Positions 34,018-43,500 of a stretch of 64,000 nt of DNA are shown piece by piece; within the stretch, counting starts at the first letter, position 1; every line of letters begins with the position of its first letter. Origin of the DNA: Cellulosimicrobium protaetiae (GTDB lineage Bacteria > Actinomycetota > Actinomycetes > Actinomycetales > Cellulomonadaceae); contig NZ_CP052757.1 of NCBI RefSeq assembly GCF_009708005.2, positions 3,906,001 to 3,970,000 of the forward strand. Reading direction: 5' to 3'. The notes below the pieces were generated by a model. The model was not told where the DNA came from and made no database searches. It saw only the letters and a program-made list of their open reading frames with translations. A program made the position numbers and the translations under genes.

Positions 34018-35624
34018 GAGGCCCCCGGGTGGACGACGATGCGGCGGTCGCCGACGTGGATCGTCGCCCCGACGGGGACGCGCACGCGCGCTCCCGCCTC
34101 GGCGACGCGCGGCGGGGCGCCCGGCACGGACACGACCGTGCCGTTCGTCGAGCCGCGGTCGGTGAGCCACAGCCCGCTCGGGTCGACCCGGAGCTCGGCG
34201 TGGGTCTTGGAGACGGACCGCGTGGGGTCGTCCACCGCGACGAGGATCCACGGACCGTCGTCGGGCGCCTGAGGGTTGCGGCCGAGCAGCGTGGGCCGGT
34301 CGACGGCGCGACGCTCTCCCGACTCGAGCTCCAGGACGACCGCCACGTCGGGCGCGGGGTCCATCGCGCGGACGTCGCGCGCCGTCATCCGCGTGCTGTC
34401 CCACTCCGGCTCGGCGGGCTCGGCTGCGGGCGGCGCGGTCGCAGGGACGGGCGCCGGGGCCGGGGCTGGCGCCGGGGCTGCGGGTGCCGGGGCCGCGGGG
34501 GCCACCGCCGGCGCGGGGGCTCCCCCGGCGCCGGGGACGCCGGTGATGAGCCCGTCACCCGCGGGGGCGGGCGAGGACGGGAACGCCCAGGGGTCCGGGA
34601 CGGACGGTGCCGACGTCGGGACGGGCGTGGGCGGGGCGAACGAGGCCGGGGCGCCCGGGACGGGCGGTGCGGCCGGTCCGGGCGCGACCGGGCCCGCGGG
34701 CGGGTACGGCGCGTACCCGGCCTGGGCCGCTGCGGGCGCGTAGCCGGGCTGGGCTGGTGCGTAGCCGGGCTGCGACGGCGCCGCGGGGTACCTGCCGGCG
34801 TGACCGGTGGGCGCTGGGGCGCCCGGCAGGAGCGACGCGACGCCCGCGTCGGCGGACGGTGCCGCGGTGATGCCGCGGACGTCGACGACGAGCGAGCGGC
34901 CCGCCTTGTCGTGCCAGCCCTGCGACCGACCCGACGAGTCGAAGCCGGGGCTGAGGAGCACCACGAGGATCCCCCCGGCGGGCACGACGCCCACGATGAT
35001 CCACCGGAGCGCGGCCCGGCCGAAGCCGACCGGTCCGCGGGTCGCCGCGTCGACCGTGCGGATCCCGGTGGCGAGGTTGCCGAGCGTCTTGCCCGTCGAA
35101 CCCTCCCAGAACCACACGCCGACCCACCACGCGAGGGCCAGCACGCCCGCCACCACGTAGACGACGAGCATCTTGCCGATCAGCGCAGCGGCCTCGTCCT
35201 GCGTCACGACCTGGACGTCGCCGAGCGGCGCGCCGACGATCGCGAGGCCCGCGACGACGACGACGAGCGCGAGGAGGCCCGGCACGGCGGCGTCGATCAC
35301 GTACGCGAGGAAACGTCGGCCTCGCCCGGCGAACGGGGCGGACGCGAGCGAGGACGACGGCGGGGACGCGGGCTGGCCGAACGCCTTCTGCGTGGCCGCG
35401 TAGACCTCGGGCTCCGTCGTGGTGTCCGGTGCCGTGTGCGCGGGAGCCGCGTAGGGCAGGTCGGAGCCCGCGCGCGCGGCGACGGCCTGGACCCCGCCGA
35501 GCGGACCCGTCGGCGGAGCAGCGACCGGGCGCCCCGTCCGGGGGAAGGGCTGCCCGCACACCGCGCAGAACGCGGAGCCCGCGGACTGCGCGGACCCGCA
35601 GGCGGCGCACGTCACGTCGCTCAT
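34014..35624 (-). CDS. RDD membrane protein with N-terminal zinc ribbon and C-terminal FHA domain
   Basis: 536 residues. Zinc-ribbon CAACGSAQSAGSAFCAVCG at residues 6-24; RDD domain with about three membrane helices at about 100-270 (RRFLAYVIDAAVPGLLAL, STGKTLGNLATGIRTVD, WHDKAGRSLVVDV); a Pro/Ala/Tyr-rich linker of about 150 residues; and an FHA domain at about 430-530 (LLGRNPQAP, SVSKTHAEL, TDRGSTNGTVV). It could tether phospho-Thr signalling to the membrane. The ATG at 35624 overlaps the transglutaminase-like gene stop. Confidence 0.88.
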   Translation of the reverse strand: MSDVTCAACGSAQSAGSAFCAVCGQPFPRTGRPVAAPPTGPLGGVQAVAARAGSDLPYAAPAHTAPDTTTEPEVYAATQKAFGQPASPPSSSLASAPFAGRGRRFLAYVIDAAVPGLLALVVVVAGLAIVGAPLGDVQVVTQDEAAALIGKMLVVYVVAGVLALAWWVGVWFWEGSTGKTLGNLATGIRTVDAATRGPVGFGRAALRWIIVGVVPAGGILVVLLSPGFDSSGRSQGWHDKAGRSLVVDVRGITAAPSADAGVASLLPGAPAPTGHAGRYPAAPSQPGYAPAQPGYAPAAAQAGYAPYPPAGPVAPGPAAPPVPGAPASFAPPTPVPTSAPSVPDPWAFPSSPAPAGDGLITGVPGAGGAPAPAVAPAAPAPAAPAPAPAPAPVPATAPPAAEPAEPEWDSTRMTARDVRAMDPAPDVAVVLELESGERRAVDRPTLLGRNPQAPDDGPWILVAVDDPTRSVSKTHAELRVDPSGLWLTDRGSTNGTVVSVPGAPPRVAEAGARVRVPVGATIHVGDRRIVVHPGAS

Positions 35625-38122
35625 GACTGGTCTCCCTGTACTCTCCTCGGCCCCGACGACGACCCTGCCGCCGGGGGCACGGCGCCACCCTTCGTGCCGG
35701 CGCGGCGGCCGGGCAGCCACCGGCGCAGGCCCGAGGAACCGGAGGCCGCGCGGACGGACCGCAACGAGAGTGCGGCACGCACGCGAGCGCGACGGTTCAC
35801 GGAGGAGCGTAGCCCCCCGACCACGGTGTCGACGTCCGCCCAGAAGGCCTCGATCTCCTGCTCGGTCGGCTCCCCGGCGCCGAACACGGTCGCGTCGGCG
35901 CGGTGCGCGAGCGGGATCGTGGCCGTCGCGCCGTACGCCTGGGACAGGAGCCCGGCCCCCTCGCGCCGGGTCGACCCCGCCGGGACGGGGGTGCCGAGGT
36001 CCGTGGCGGCGTCGAGCACCTCGCGCCAGCCGCCGCTCACCCGGTCGACGGGGCGCGCGGCCGCACGACGCCGGGCACGGCGGCGGGCCTTGTAGGCGAG
36101 CACCAGCACGACGGGGAGCGCGAGGAGCGCGAGCGGCACCACGACGGCGACACCGATGAGGACCGCCTGGCCCCAGTCGAAGCCGTCGCTCTCGGCCTCG
36201 TCCTTCTCCTCGTCGTCGATCTTCCCGGCCTCCGCCTCCGCGGGCTCCTCCGGCGGCTCCGGGTCCTCGAGGATCGGGGGCTTCGGCACCTGCAGGCTCT
36301 TGGGCTCGGGCTGGATCTTGTTGTCCTCGTCCGGGATCGCCGTGATCGGCACCCAGCCGTACCCGACGAAGGGCACCTCGGCCCACGCGTGCACGTCGGT
36401 CCCGGTCGCCGTGTACGGCTCGCCCGGCTCGAGCGGGTTCTTCTCCTCGTCGGGGTAGAACCCCATGACGACCCGCGCCGGGATGCCGGCCTGGTTGGCC
36501 ATGAGGGCGAGGGCGACCGCGAACTGCTCGTCGTCGCCGACCATCTCCTCGTCGGCGAGCAGCGTGTCGATGCGCTCGGCCGAGTGACCGGGTCGCGACG
36601 GCGGCTGCGTGTCGAGACCGCTCGAGAAGACGCCGCTCGCGACGAGGCCGTCACGCAGCGCGAAGAGCTGGTCGACGGGCTCCGTCTCCTCGCCCATGAA
36701 CTGCGCCGCCTTCCCGGCGAGGGCCGCCGGCAGCACGCCCTTGGGCGGCGTCGGGACCTCCACCGACTGGTCGACGGCCCCGGCGAGCAGGTCCTCCTCG
36801 CTGGGCTCGACGGTGACGAGCGTGTCGAGCGTGTACGAGTCGCCCGGGCGCAGCCCGGCGGTCGTGAGGGCCGTGCCCGTCGTCGAGTTGTAGTAGGTCG
36901 TCTCGCCGAGCTCGCGGGCCCGCTCCCCCCCGTAGGTGATGCCCGAGAGGTGGCCGACGTCGGGCACCCACACGCCCGTGTAGTCCCCGACCTGGACGTC
37001 GACCCGGGTCGGCGTCCCGGGCGCGACGGTCGCGATCTCCTCACCGGCACGCGTGTAGACGCCCGAGCCGGGCAGCCCGCTCGAGACGTCGTAGACGACG
37101 CCGTTGTACGTGTCGAGCGCCGCGAGGCGGACCTTCGCGCCCGCCGGGAGCCCGCGCACCGTGAAGAGCTCGTCCTCGCGCATGTCCTTCGCGTACTTGC
37201 GGAAGGCCGTCAGGGGGCTGACGTACTGGTGCAGGTCGAGCGGCGGGACGACGGTCTCGCGCAGCACCGTGCGCGGCGCGTCCGGCAGGAGCGCCGGGGC
37301 CGCGAAGACCGCGGCGACCGCGCCCACGACGAGCATCGCCGCACCGGTGCGCACCCGGTGCCACCAGAGGCGTCGGGTCGCCGCCCGGCTCGCCTCCGTC
37401 GTGATCTGGTGCGCCCCGAGCCGGGCGGCGGTGACCCGCCAGCCGGCCCACAGCAGGCCGACGCAGCCGACGACGAGGCCCTGCACGACGGGGACCGCCG
37501 CGATGACGGTGCCGAGGAGGATGACGCCGACGAACGCGGCCGCCACCGGGACGAGCGCCCAGGCGGCGCTGCGTGCGCGCCAGGCGATCGTGCCCGCGAG
37601 CAGCGCCGTCACGAGCATGAGCAGGTACGGCACGACCGCGAGCTCCGGGAAGGAGTGCAGCGGCGGGACCGTCGTGACGAACTCCTTCCAGCCCGTGACG
37701 GCCCCGTCGAGCAGGTCGGCGAGCGTCTGCAGGGACGGGACGACCCCGCCGATCGCGTCGGCGGGCAGCGCGAGCACGCCGCCGAGGAGCAGGTACGCGA
37801 CGACGGCGACGGGGAGCACGACGAAGGCGGGCCAGCGGCGCCAGGCACCGAGCCAGGCGACGACGAGGCCGACGACGGCGCCGCCCACGGCGGGGACGAA
37901 GTAGCCGTTCGATCCCCAGACCGGGGCGAAGCCGACGGCCGTGGCGCCCAGGAGGAGGACGAGGGCGAGCGCGTCGACGGCGCCGAGCGCCGTGAGGGCG
38001 CGCGGGGTGTCGGCCCCGCGCAGCCGGGTCGTGTTGCGCTGGGACGTCCCGGAAGCCGGCGGCGGGGTGCCGACCGGGGTGGCGCGGCGCGAGCCGCGGG
38101 TCGTGGTGGAGGGGGCGCTCAT
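35621..38122 (-). CDS. TgpA-like transglutaminase-fold membrane protein
   Basis: 833 residues. About six to seven helices in the first 300 residues, an extracellular transglutaminase-core domain (about 480-640), one helix near 690 and a DUF4129-like cytoplasmic tail. In the core the His and Asp region (TGTDVHAWAEVPFVGYGWVPI, quoted in part as TDVHAWAEV) is clear, but the position of the catalytic Cys reads GDDEQFAVALALMA instead of GxCEQFA, so classical cross-linking activity is unlikely. This member resembles Tgm of the PFNA cluster. Its ATG at 38122 overlaps the DUF58 stop by 1 base (TGATG). Confidence 0.88.
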   Translation of the reverse strand: MSAPSTTTRGSRRATPVGTPPPASGTSQRNTTRLRGADTPRALTALGAVDALALVLLLGATAVGFAPVWGSNGYFVPAVGGAVVGLVVAWLGAWRRWPAFVVLPVAVVAYLLLGGVLALPADAIGGVVPSLQTLADLLDGAVTGWKEFVTTVPPLHSFPELAVVPYLLMLVTALLAGTIAWRARSAAWALVPVAAAFVGVILLGTVIAAVPVVQGLVVGCVGLLWAGWRVTAARLGAHQITTEASRAATRRLWWHRVRTGAAMLVVGAVAAVFAAPALLPDAPRTVLRETVVPPLDLHQYVSPLTAFRKYAKDMREDELFTVRGLPAGAKVRLAALDTYNGVVYDVSSGLPGSGVYTRAGEEIATVAPGTPTRVDVQVGDYTGVWVPDVGHLSGITYGGERARELGETTYYNSTTGTALTTAGLRPGDSYTLDTLVTVEPSEEDLLAGAVDQSVEVPTPPKGVLPAALAGKAAQFMGEETEPVDQLFALRDGLVASGVFSSGLDTQPPSRPGHSAERIDTLLADEEMVGDDEQFAVALALMANQAGIPARVVMGFYPDEEKNPLEPGEPYTATGTDVHAWAEVPFVGYGWVPITAIPDEDNKIQPEPKSLQVPKPPILEDPEPPEEPAEAEAGKIDDEEKDEAESDGFDWGQAVLIGVAVVVPLALLALPVVLVLAYKARRRARRRAAARPVDRVSGGWREVLDAATDLGTPVPAGSTRREGAGLLSQAYGATATIPLAHRADATVFGAGEPTEQEIEAFWADVDTVVGGLRSSVNRRARVRAALSLRSVRAASGSSGLRRWLPGRRAGTKGGAVPPAAGSSSGPRRVQGDQS

Positions 38123-39462
38123 CAGTCGTTCAGCCTCCGCAGGGCGAGGGGGAGCTCGCCGAGCTCGCCGATGGTGAGGACGACGAGCTCCGCGATGGCG
38201 TGCCGGCTGAGGGACGCACCGGGGACGCACTGGATCGCCATGACCCGCACGTCCTGCGGCAGGCGGGCCGACGCCGCGCGGAGCTCGGTCGGCGTGACCC
38301 GGCTGCCGACGATGAACGCCACCACGGACGCGTCGGAGATCGTCAGCCCGGCCACGCGCGCGACGTCGACGAGCGACGTGCGCTGCGCGCTCGTCTCGAC
38401 CCGTGCGAGGTCGTCGAGGAGGCGCGTGCGGTGGTCGCCGCGCAGGTTCCCGTCGTTGACGAGGACCGTGACGCCGCGGTCCTCCTTGATCGCCTGGAGG
38501 CCGAGCGACCCGCACGCGCTCACCGCGAGCTCGAACTCGTCGTCGTGCGCGTAGTCCTCCGCGCGCGTGGAGAGGAGGACGGCGAGGTGCGACCGGCGCG
38601 TCTCCTCGAACTGGCGGACCATGAGCTGCCCGGTGCGGGCCGTCGTCTTCCAGTGGATGTGCCGGCGGTCGTCGCCCGGGACATAGTCGCGCAGCGCGTG
38701 GAACGACACGTCCGAGTTGGAGATGTCCGTCGTGACGCGGCCCTCGAGGTCCTTGAGGAACCCGGTGGACGAGCCGGAGAGGTTCTTCACGCGCGGGTGG
38801 ACGAAGAGCTCCTCGGGCTCGGTCCAGACGACCTCGCGGCGCAGCAGCCCGAGCGGGTCGGCCCGCACCGAGCGGACCGGCCCGACCGAGATCACCGAGC
38901 GGCGGTGCGTCGGGACCGTGAAGATCTCCTCGTGGCTCGCCTGCGGGCGCAGGCGCGGGACCGGGAAGGTCGCCATGCCCTGCCCGACCGGCAGCTCCAT
39001 GACCGACGGGAGGAGCGCACGGGCCGAGTCGTTGCGCACGTCGAGCCGGCCCACCGCGCGGTCGCCGACCGTCACGCGCTGCTGCGCGAGGTCGAGCACG
39101 ACCGCGTAGCGGAACCGCCCGAGGACGAACGCGACGGCGGCGAGCAGAGAGACCGTGAGCAGGACCGCCACCACCAGCAGCTCGAGCCACGAGAAGGCCA
39201 GGCCGGCCCACCACGCGCCGACGGTCGCCACGAGCGCCGCCCAGCCGAAGGGGCTGACCGCCGAGGTGACCGGCTCGACGGTCCGGGTCACCGGCGCGAG
39301 CGCGCGACCGATCGGCGCGGCGACCCGGGCGAGGGGCGCCGCGAGAGATCGGAGCAGACCGGCGAGGGCCGACGACGGCGGTGGTCCGCCGGGGCTCCTG
39401 CCGCTCGGGCTGCCGGAGCGGACGCTCGGGCGGCCGGTCGAGGGGCCGTGTGAGGCGTTCAT
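38122..39462 (-). CDS. DUF58-domain membrane protein
   Basis: 446 residues. A Ser/Pro-rich N-terminus, two membrane helices at about 70-115, then a cytoplasmic von-Willebrand-type region with the DUF58 signature FHALRDYVPGDDRRHIHWK, quoted in part as LRDYVPGDDRRHIHWK. DUF58 proteins pair with MoxR ATPases and transglutaminase-like proteins as a chaperone-type unit in many bacteria. Here the order is MoxR-DUF58-transglutaminase. The ATG at 39462 lies 98 bp behind the moxR gene; no terminator is evident in that gap. Confidence 0.9.
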   Translation of the reverse strand: MNASHGPSTGRPSVRSGSPSGRSPGGPPPSSALAGLLRSLAAPLARVAAPIGRALAPVTRTVEPVTSAVSPFGWAALVATVGAWWAGLAFSWLELLVVAVLLTVSLLAAVAFVLGRFRYAVVLDLAQQRVTVGDRAVGRLDVRNDSARALLPSVMELPVGQGMATFPVPRLRPQASHEEIFTVPTHRRSVISVGPVRSVRADPLGLLRREVVWTEPEELFVHPRVKNLSGSSTGFLKDLEGRVTTDISNSDVSFHALRDYVPGDDRRHIHWKTTARTGQLMVRQFEETRRSHLAVLLSTRAEDYAHDDEFELAVSACGSLGLQAIKEDRGVTVLVNDGNLRGDHRTRLLDDLARVETSAQRTSLVDVARVAGLTISDASVVAFIVGSRVTPTELRAASARLPQDVRVMAIQCVPGASLSRHAIAELVVLTIGELGELPLALRRLND

Positions 39463-39560
39463 GCGATGAGCTCTCGATCGGTACGGGGGAGGACGGTCCG
39501 CCGGTCGGTAGGACGAGGGGCGGCACGGGGCGGGCGGCGTGGGGAGCGCCGCGCGTCCGG

Positions 39561-40535
39561 TCAGGCGGAGCGTCGCTCCTGCGGCGCCGCGACGTCGGCG
39601 AGGAGACGGCCGAGCACCGCCTCGTTCGTGGCGCCGGCGAACTCGGCCTCCGGGTCGAGGACGAGACGGTGCGCCCACGCCGGCTGCGCGAGCTCCTTGA
39701 CGTCGTCGGGCAGCACGTAGTTGCGCCCGTGGGCGGCGGCCCAGACCTTCGCGCAGCGCACGAGAGCGAGCGCACCGCGGACCGAGACGCCGACGCGCAC
39801 CTCCGGCGCGTTGCGCGTCTCCTCGGCGAGGCGGGAGACGTACTCGAGGACGGCACCGTCGACGTGGACCCGCGCGGCGAGCTCGGCCATCTCGGTCACG
39901 GCCTGCGTGGTGATGAGCGGCTGGAGCGTCTTGCTGCGGTCGCGCACGGCGGCGCCGGACAGGATCTCGACCGTCGACGCGTGGTCGGGGTACCCGATCG
40001 ACGCCTTCATGAGGAAGCGGTCGAGCTGGGCCTCGGGGAGGCGGTAGGTGCCGGCCTGCTCGATCGGGTTCTGCGTCGCGATGACCATGAACGGGCGGCC
40101 GACCTCGTGGCCCACGCCGTCGACCGTGACCCGGCCCTCCTCCATGACCTCGAGGAGCGCCGACTGCGTCTTCGGGGACGCGCGGTTGATCTCGTCCGCC
40201 AGGACGATCGACGCGAAGATCGGGCCCTGGTGGAACTCGAACTTCCCGGTCTTCTGGTCGTAGATCGTCACGCCCGTGACGTCGGACGGGAGGAGGTCGG
40301 GCGTGAACTGGATGCGGTTGTTCGTGCCCTGGACGCTCGCCGCGAGGGCCCGCGCGAGCGACGTCTTGCCGGTGCCCGGCGCGTCCTCGAGGAGGATGTG
40401 GCCCTCGGAGAGCATGCACGTCAGGGTCAGGCGCACCACGTGCGCCTTGCCGAGGACGGCCTGGCCGACGTTGCCGACGAGGCGGTCGAAGGTCTGAGCG
40501 AACCAGGTGGCCTGCTCGGGGGTCATCGTGCTCAT
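39561..40535 (-). CDS. MoxR-family AAA+ ATPase
   Basis: 324 residues, cytoplasmic. AAA_3 domain with Walker A EDAPGTGKTSLARAL, Walker B VLADEINRASPKTQSALLEVM and sensor 1 VIATQNPIEQAGTYRLPEAQ (quoted in part), plus the lid domain (RGALALVRCAKVWAA). MoxR proteins act as chaperones for the assembly of partners, typically with DUF58/VWA proteins as here. The ATG at 40535 follows GAGAAACGGAA; a longer upstream reading is basic and non-conserved. It is 55 bp behind the giant Ig-like gene. Confidence 0.94.
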   Translation of the reverse strand: MSTMTPEQATWFAQTFDRLVGNVGQAVLGKAHVVRLTLTCMLSEGHILLEDAPGTGKTSLARALAASVQGTNNRIQFTPDLLPSDVTGVTIYDQKTGKFEFHQGPIFASIVLADEINRASPKTQSALLEVMEEGRVTVDGVGHEVGRPFMVIATQNPIEQAGTYRLPEAQLDRFLMKASIGYPDHASTVEILSGAAVRDRSKTLQPLITTQAVTEMAELAARVHVDGAVLEYVSRLAEETRNAPEVRVGVSVRGALALVRCAKVWAAAHGRNYVLPDDVKELAQPAWAHRLVLDPEAEFAGATNEAVLGRLLADVAAPQERRSA

Positions 40536-40590
40536 GGTGTTCCGTTTCTCGTGCGCGTGGTCGGTCGTGCGTCTCGGGGCGTGGGGGCCG

Positions 40591-43500
40591 CTACCAGGTG
40601 AACGCGGGTGTCTCGGTGCCGTCCTTGAAGACGATCTTGACCTGGTCGCCCGGTGCGCCGTAGTAGCACTGGACACGTTGGCGTCCGTTGCTCAGGTTGA
40701 TCGTCCACCAGTAGGTCCCCTGCGCCTGGAAGCTGGCGCTGGGCGAGAAGTCGTGCCAGCCCCCGTCGGAGCCCCAGCACTGGTACTGCACCGTGCCGGT
40801 CGCCCCGTTGGGGTCGATCCCCAGCCACTGGCAGGAGCTGTGGCTGCACCCCTCGAGCCCCTGGGCGTTCGAGTGCTTGTAGACGGTCGGCACCGGGCGG
40901 GCGTCGGTCTTGGCGGAGTCGCACGCCTCGGCGGACGCGTTGCCCTCGCTGTCCTTCGCGACGGCGCACAGCCTGGCCGTCTCGCTGTAGCCGAGCCCGG
41001 TCGCGGTGTACGTCTTGGAGCCCGAGCCCGCGGACTCGGTGACGGTGAACGAGCCGGACTTCGCCCCGCTCACGCTGATGGTCACGTTGCGCCCGTTGGT
41101 CGAGCCCTTGACGGTGAACGTCACCTGCCCCTTGCCCCCGCTCGCCGAGACCGTGGGGCGCGGAGGCGGTCCGTACGGCGTCGCCGAGTTGGCCGACGAC
41201 GCACCGCCGGCCTCGTTGGCCCCGTCGACGCCCGCGACGGCACGCACCTTGATCGAGTAGGCCTTTCCGTTGGTGAGCCCGCCGACGACCTTGTCGTCGG
41301 CCAGGCGCTGCCAGCCACCCCCGGCGTCGTACTGGTAGAAGATCTCGCTCGCCTTGACCCCGTTGCCGGAGGCCGCGCCGAACGACAGCTTCACCTGCCT
41401 GTTCGTCCCGGTCGCCGTCGCCCGGAGGTTCGACACCGTCCCGGGTGCGGCGAAGGCGCGGACCGGGTCGGAAGCGGGCGAGAACTCGGCGTCGCCGAAC
41501 TTGTCGGTCGCCTTGTTGTGGGCCCGCACGCGGAACGTGTAGCCCGTCGTGTCTGCGGGGACTCCGAGGGTCGTCGACGTCGCGCCGCCGCCCGCCGTCG
41601 CGGTCTTCACGACGGAACCACCCTGGACCGCCTCGATCGTGTACTTCGAGATCGCCGCGCCGTTGTCGGACGGGGCGCCCCACGCGACCTGCATCTGCGA
41701 CGTGCTGCCGATCGACGTGCGCTTGACGGTCGGCTTCGCCGGCGCGGCGGGCTTGCCCGCGGGCGTCTCCGCCGTCGAGTACTCGCCCCACTCCGAGGGG
41801 TCGGGGGCGAGGTTGTTCGCTCGGGCACGCACCTTGTACGCGACGCCGTTCTTCAGCCCGTCCCACGTCACGGACGTCCCGACGAGCGCGGTCTTCTGGA
41901 CCGCTCCGCCCGGGGGCGCAGGAGAGATCTCCAGGTCGACGGTCTCGATCGCGGACCGGTCGGTGTAGGTCTTGTTCTCCCAGGTGACGATGAGGGACTG
42001 GTCGCCGAACTCGAGGGTGGGTGCGGCGGGCGGGTCGGGCTTCTCGTCGGGGCGTGCCTCGGCCGAGGGCGGGGAGGCGGGTCCGTCGCCGACCGCGTTG
42101 GTCGCGAACACGGTGAAGGTGTACTTCACGTTGTTGGTCAGGCCGTCGAGGGTGCAGGTGGTGGTGCCGCACTCCTTGGTGTAGCCGTTCTGGGAGCGGA
42201 CGGTGTAGCCGGTGATGTCGGCGCCGTTGTTGTTCGGCGGGTCCCAGGACAGCACGACGGTCTTCGAGCGGACCTCGTCGACCTGCGGGGTGGCGGGCGC
42301 CTCGGGCTTGCCGAGCACCTTGAGCTGCACACGACCCTCGACCTCACGATCGGGGTCCTGGGTCGCGTCCTGCACCCGGTAGCGGACCACCATGACGCCC
42401 ACGAAGTCGTCCTGGGGCGTGACCGAGACCTGGTCGCCCGCCACGTCGGCCGACCCCTGCCCGGTCTCGACGATCGCGTCCACGAGCCGGAGCGGGGTGT
42501 CGGGGAAGGGGTTGGAGTCGTTGGCGAGCACGTCGACCGTGGTGGCCTTGCCCTGGTGGGCGTCGTCGACGGTGTCCTGGTTGGCGCGGACGAGCGGGCG
42601 CGTGGAGGCCACGACGGTGAGGGTCGCGGTGCCCTCGACCGGGGGGTGCTCGCCGTCGGTGACGGTGATCGGGACCTGGACGACCGAGCCCTTGGGGACG
42701 TCCGGGGTGGCCTGGGCGTGCAGCGTGGTGCCCTCGAGGCTCACGGTGACGCCCTCGGCAGCACCGGACGTCCCGAACGTCAGGGGGTCGCCGTCGGCGT
42801 CCGTGGCGAACCGCGCGAGGTCGACCGAGGCCTCCTCGCCCGCCGCGACGTCGAGCGTCGGGGACCCGACGAGCTCGGGCGCGAGGTTCTCCGGCGGCAG
42901 GACCTGGACGGGGATGGTCAGGACGTTGGTCCGACCCTCGGGGTCGTCGGGGCCGGAGCCGTCGGTCACCTCAAACGACACCGACGCCGGGCCGGTGTAC
43001 GCGGGGTCCGGCGTGTAGACGATCTCGGTGACGGACGGGATCTCGCGCGAGCCCTCCGTGACCTTGACGGTCTCCTCCGTCGTGAGGCGCGGGGTCTTCC
43101 CCTCGACCACGAGCACGTGCTCGGTGATGTCGATCGGCAGCGACTCGCCCGCCAGCACCTCGAGGCGGGTTCCCGGCCGGAGCGTCGGCTTCTGGTCGGT
43201 GAGGCCGGGGACCTTGACGAAGGCCTTGGCGGTGAGGCCGTCGACGTCGGTGACGGTGTAGGTCACGACCTGGCGGTTCTCGGTGAGGGTGACGACGAGC
43301 TCGCCGGTGTCGGTGACGGTGGTGGTGGTCGCGTCGGTGGTGACGGTGAGCTCGGTCGCGGCGCCGTCGGGGTCCTCGTCGTTGTCCAGGACGGGGACGG
43401 TGACCTCGGTCTTGCCGAGGATGTCCTCGACGGGCACGGTGTCGTCGCGCGCGACGGGGGGCAGCAGGGGGGCGTCGGCGGCGACGTTGACGGTGACGGC

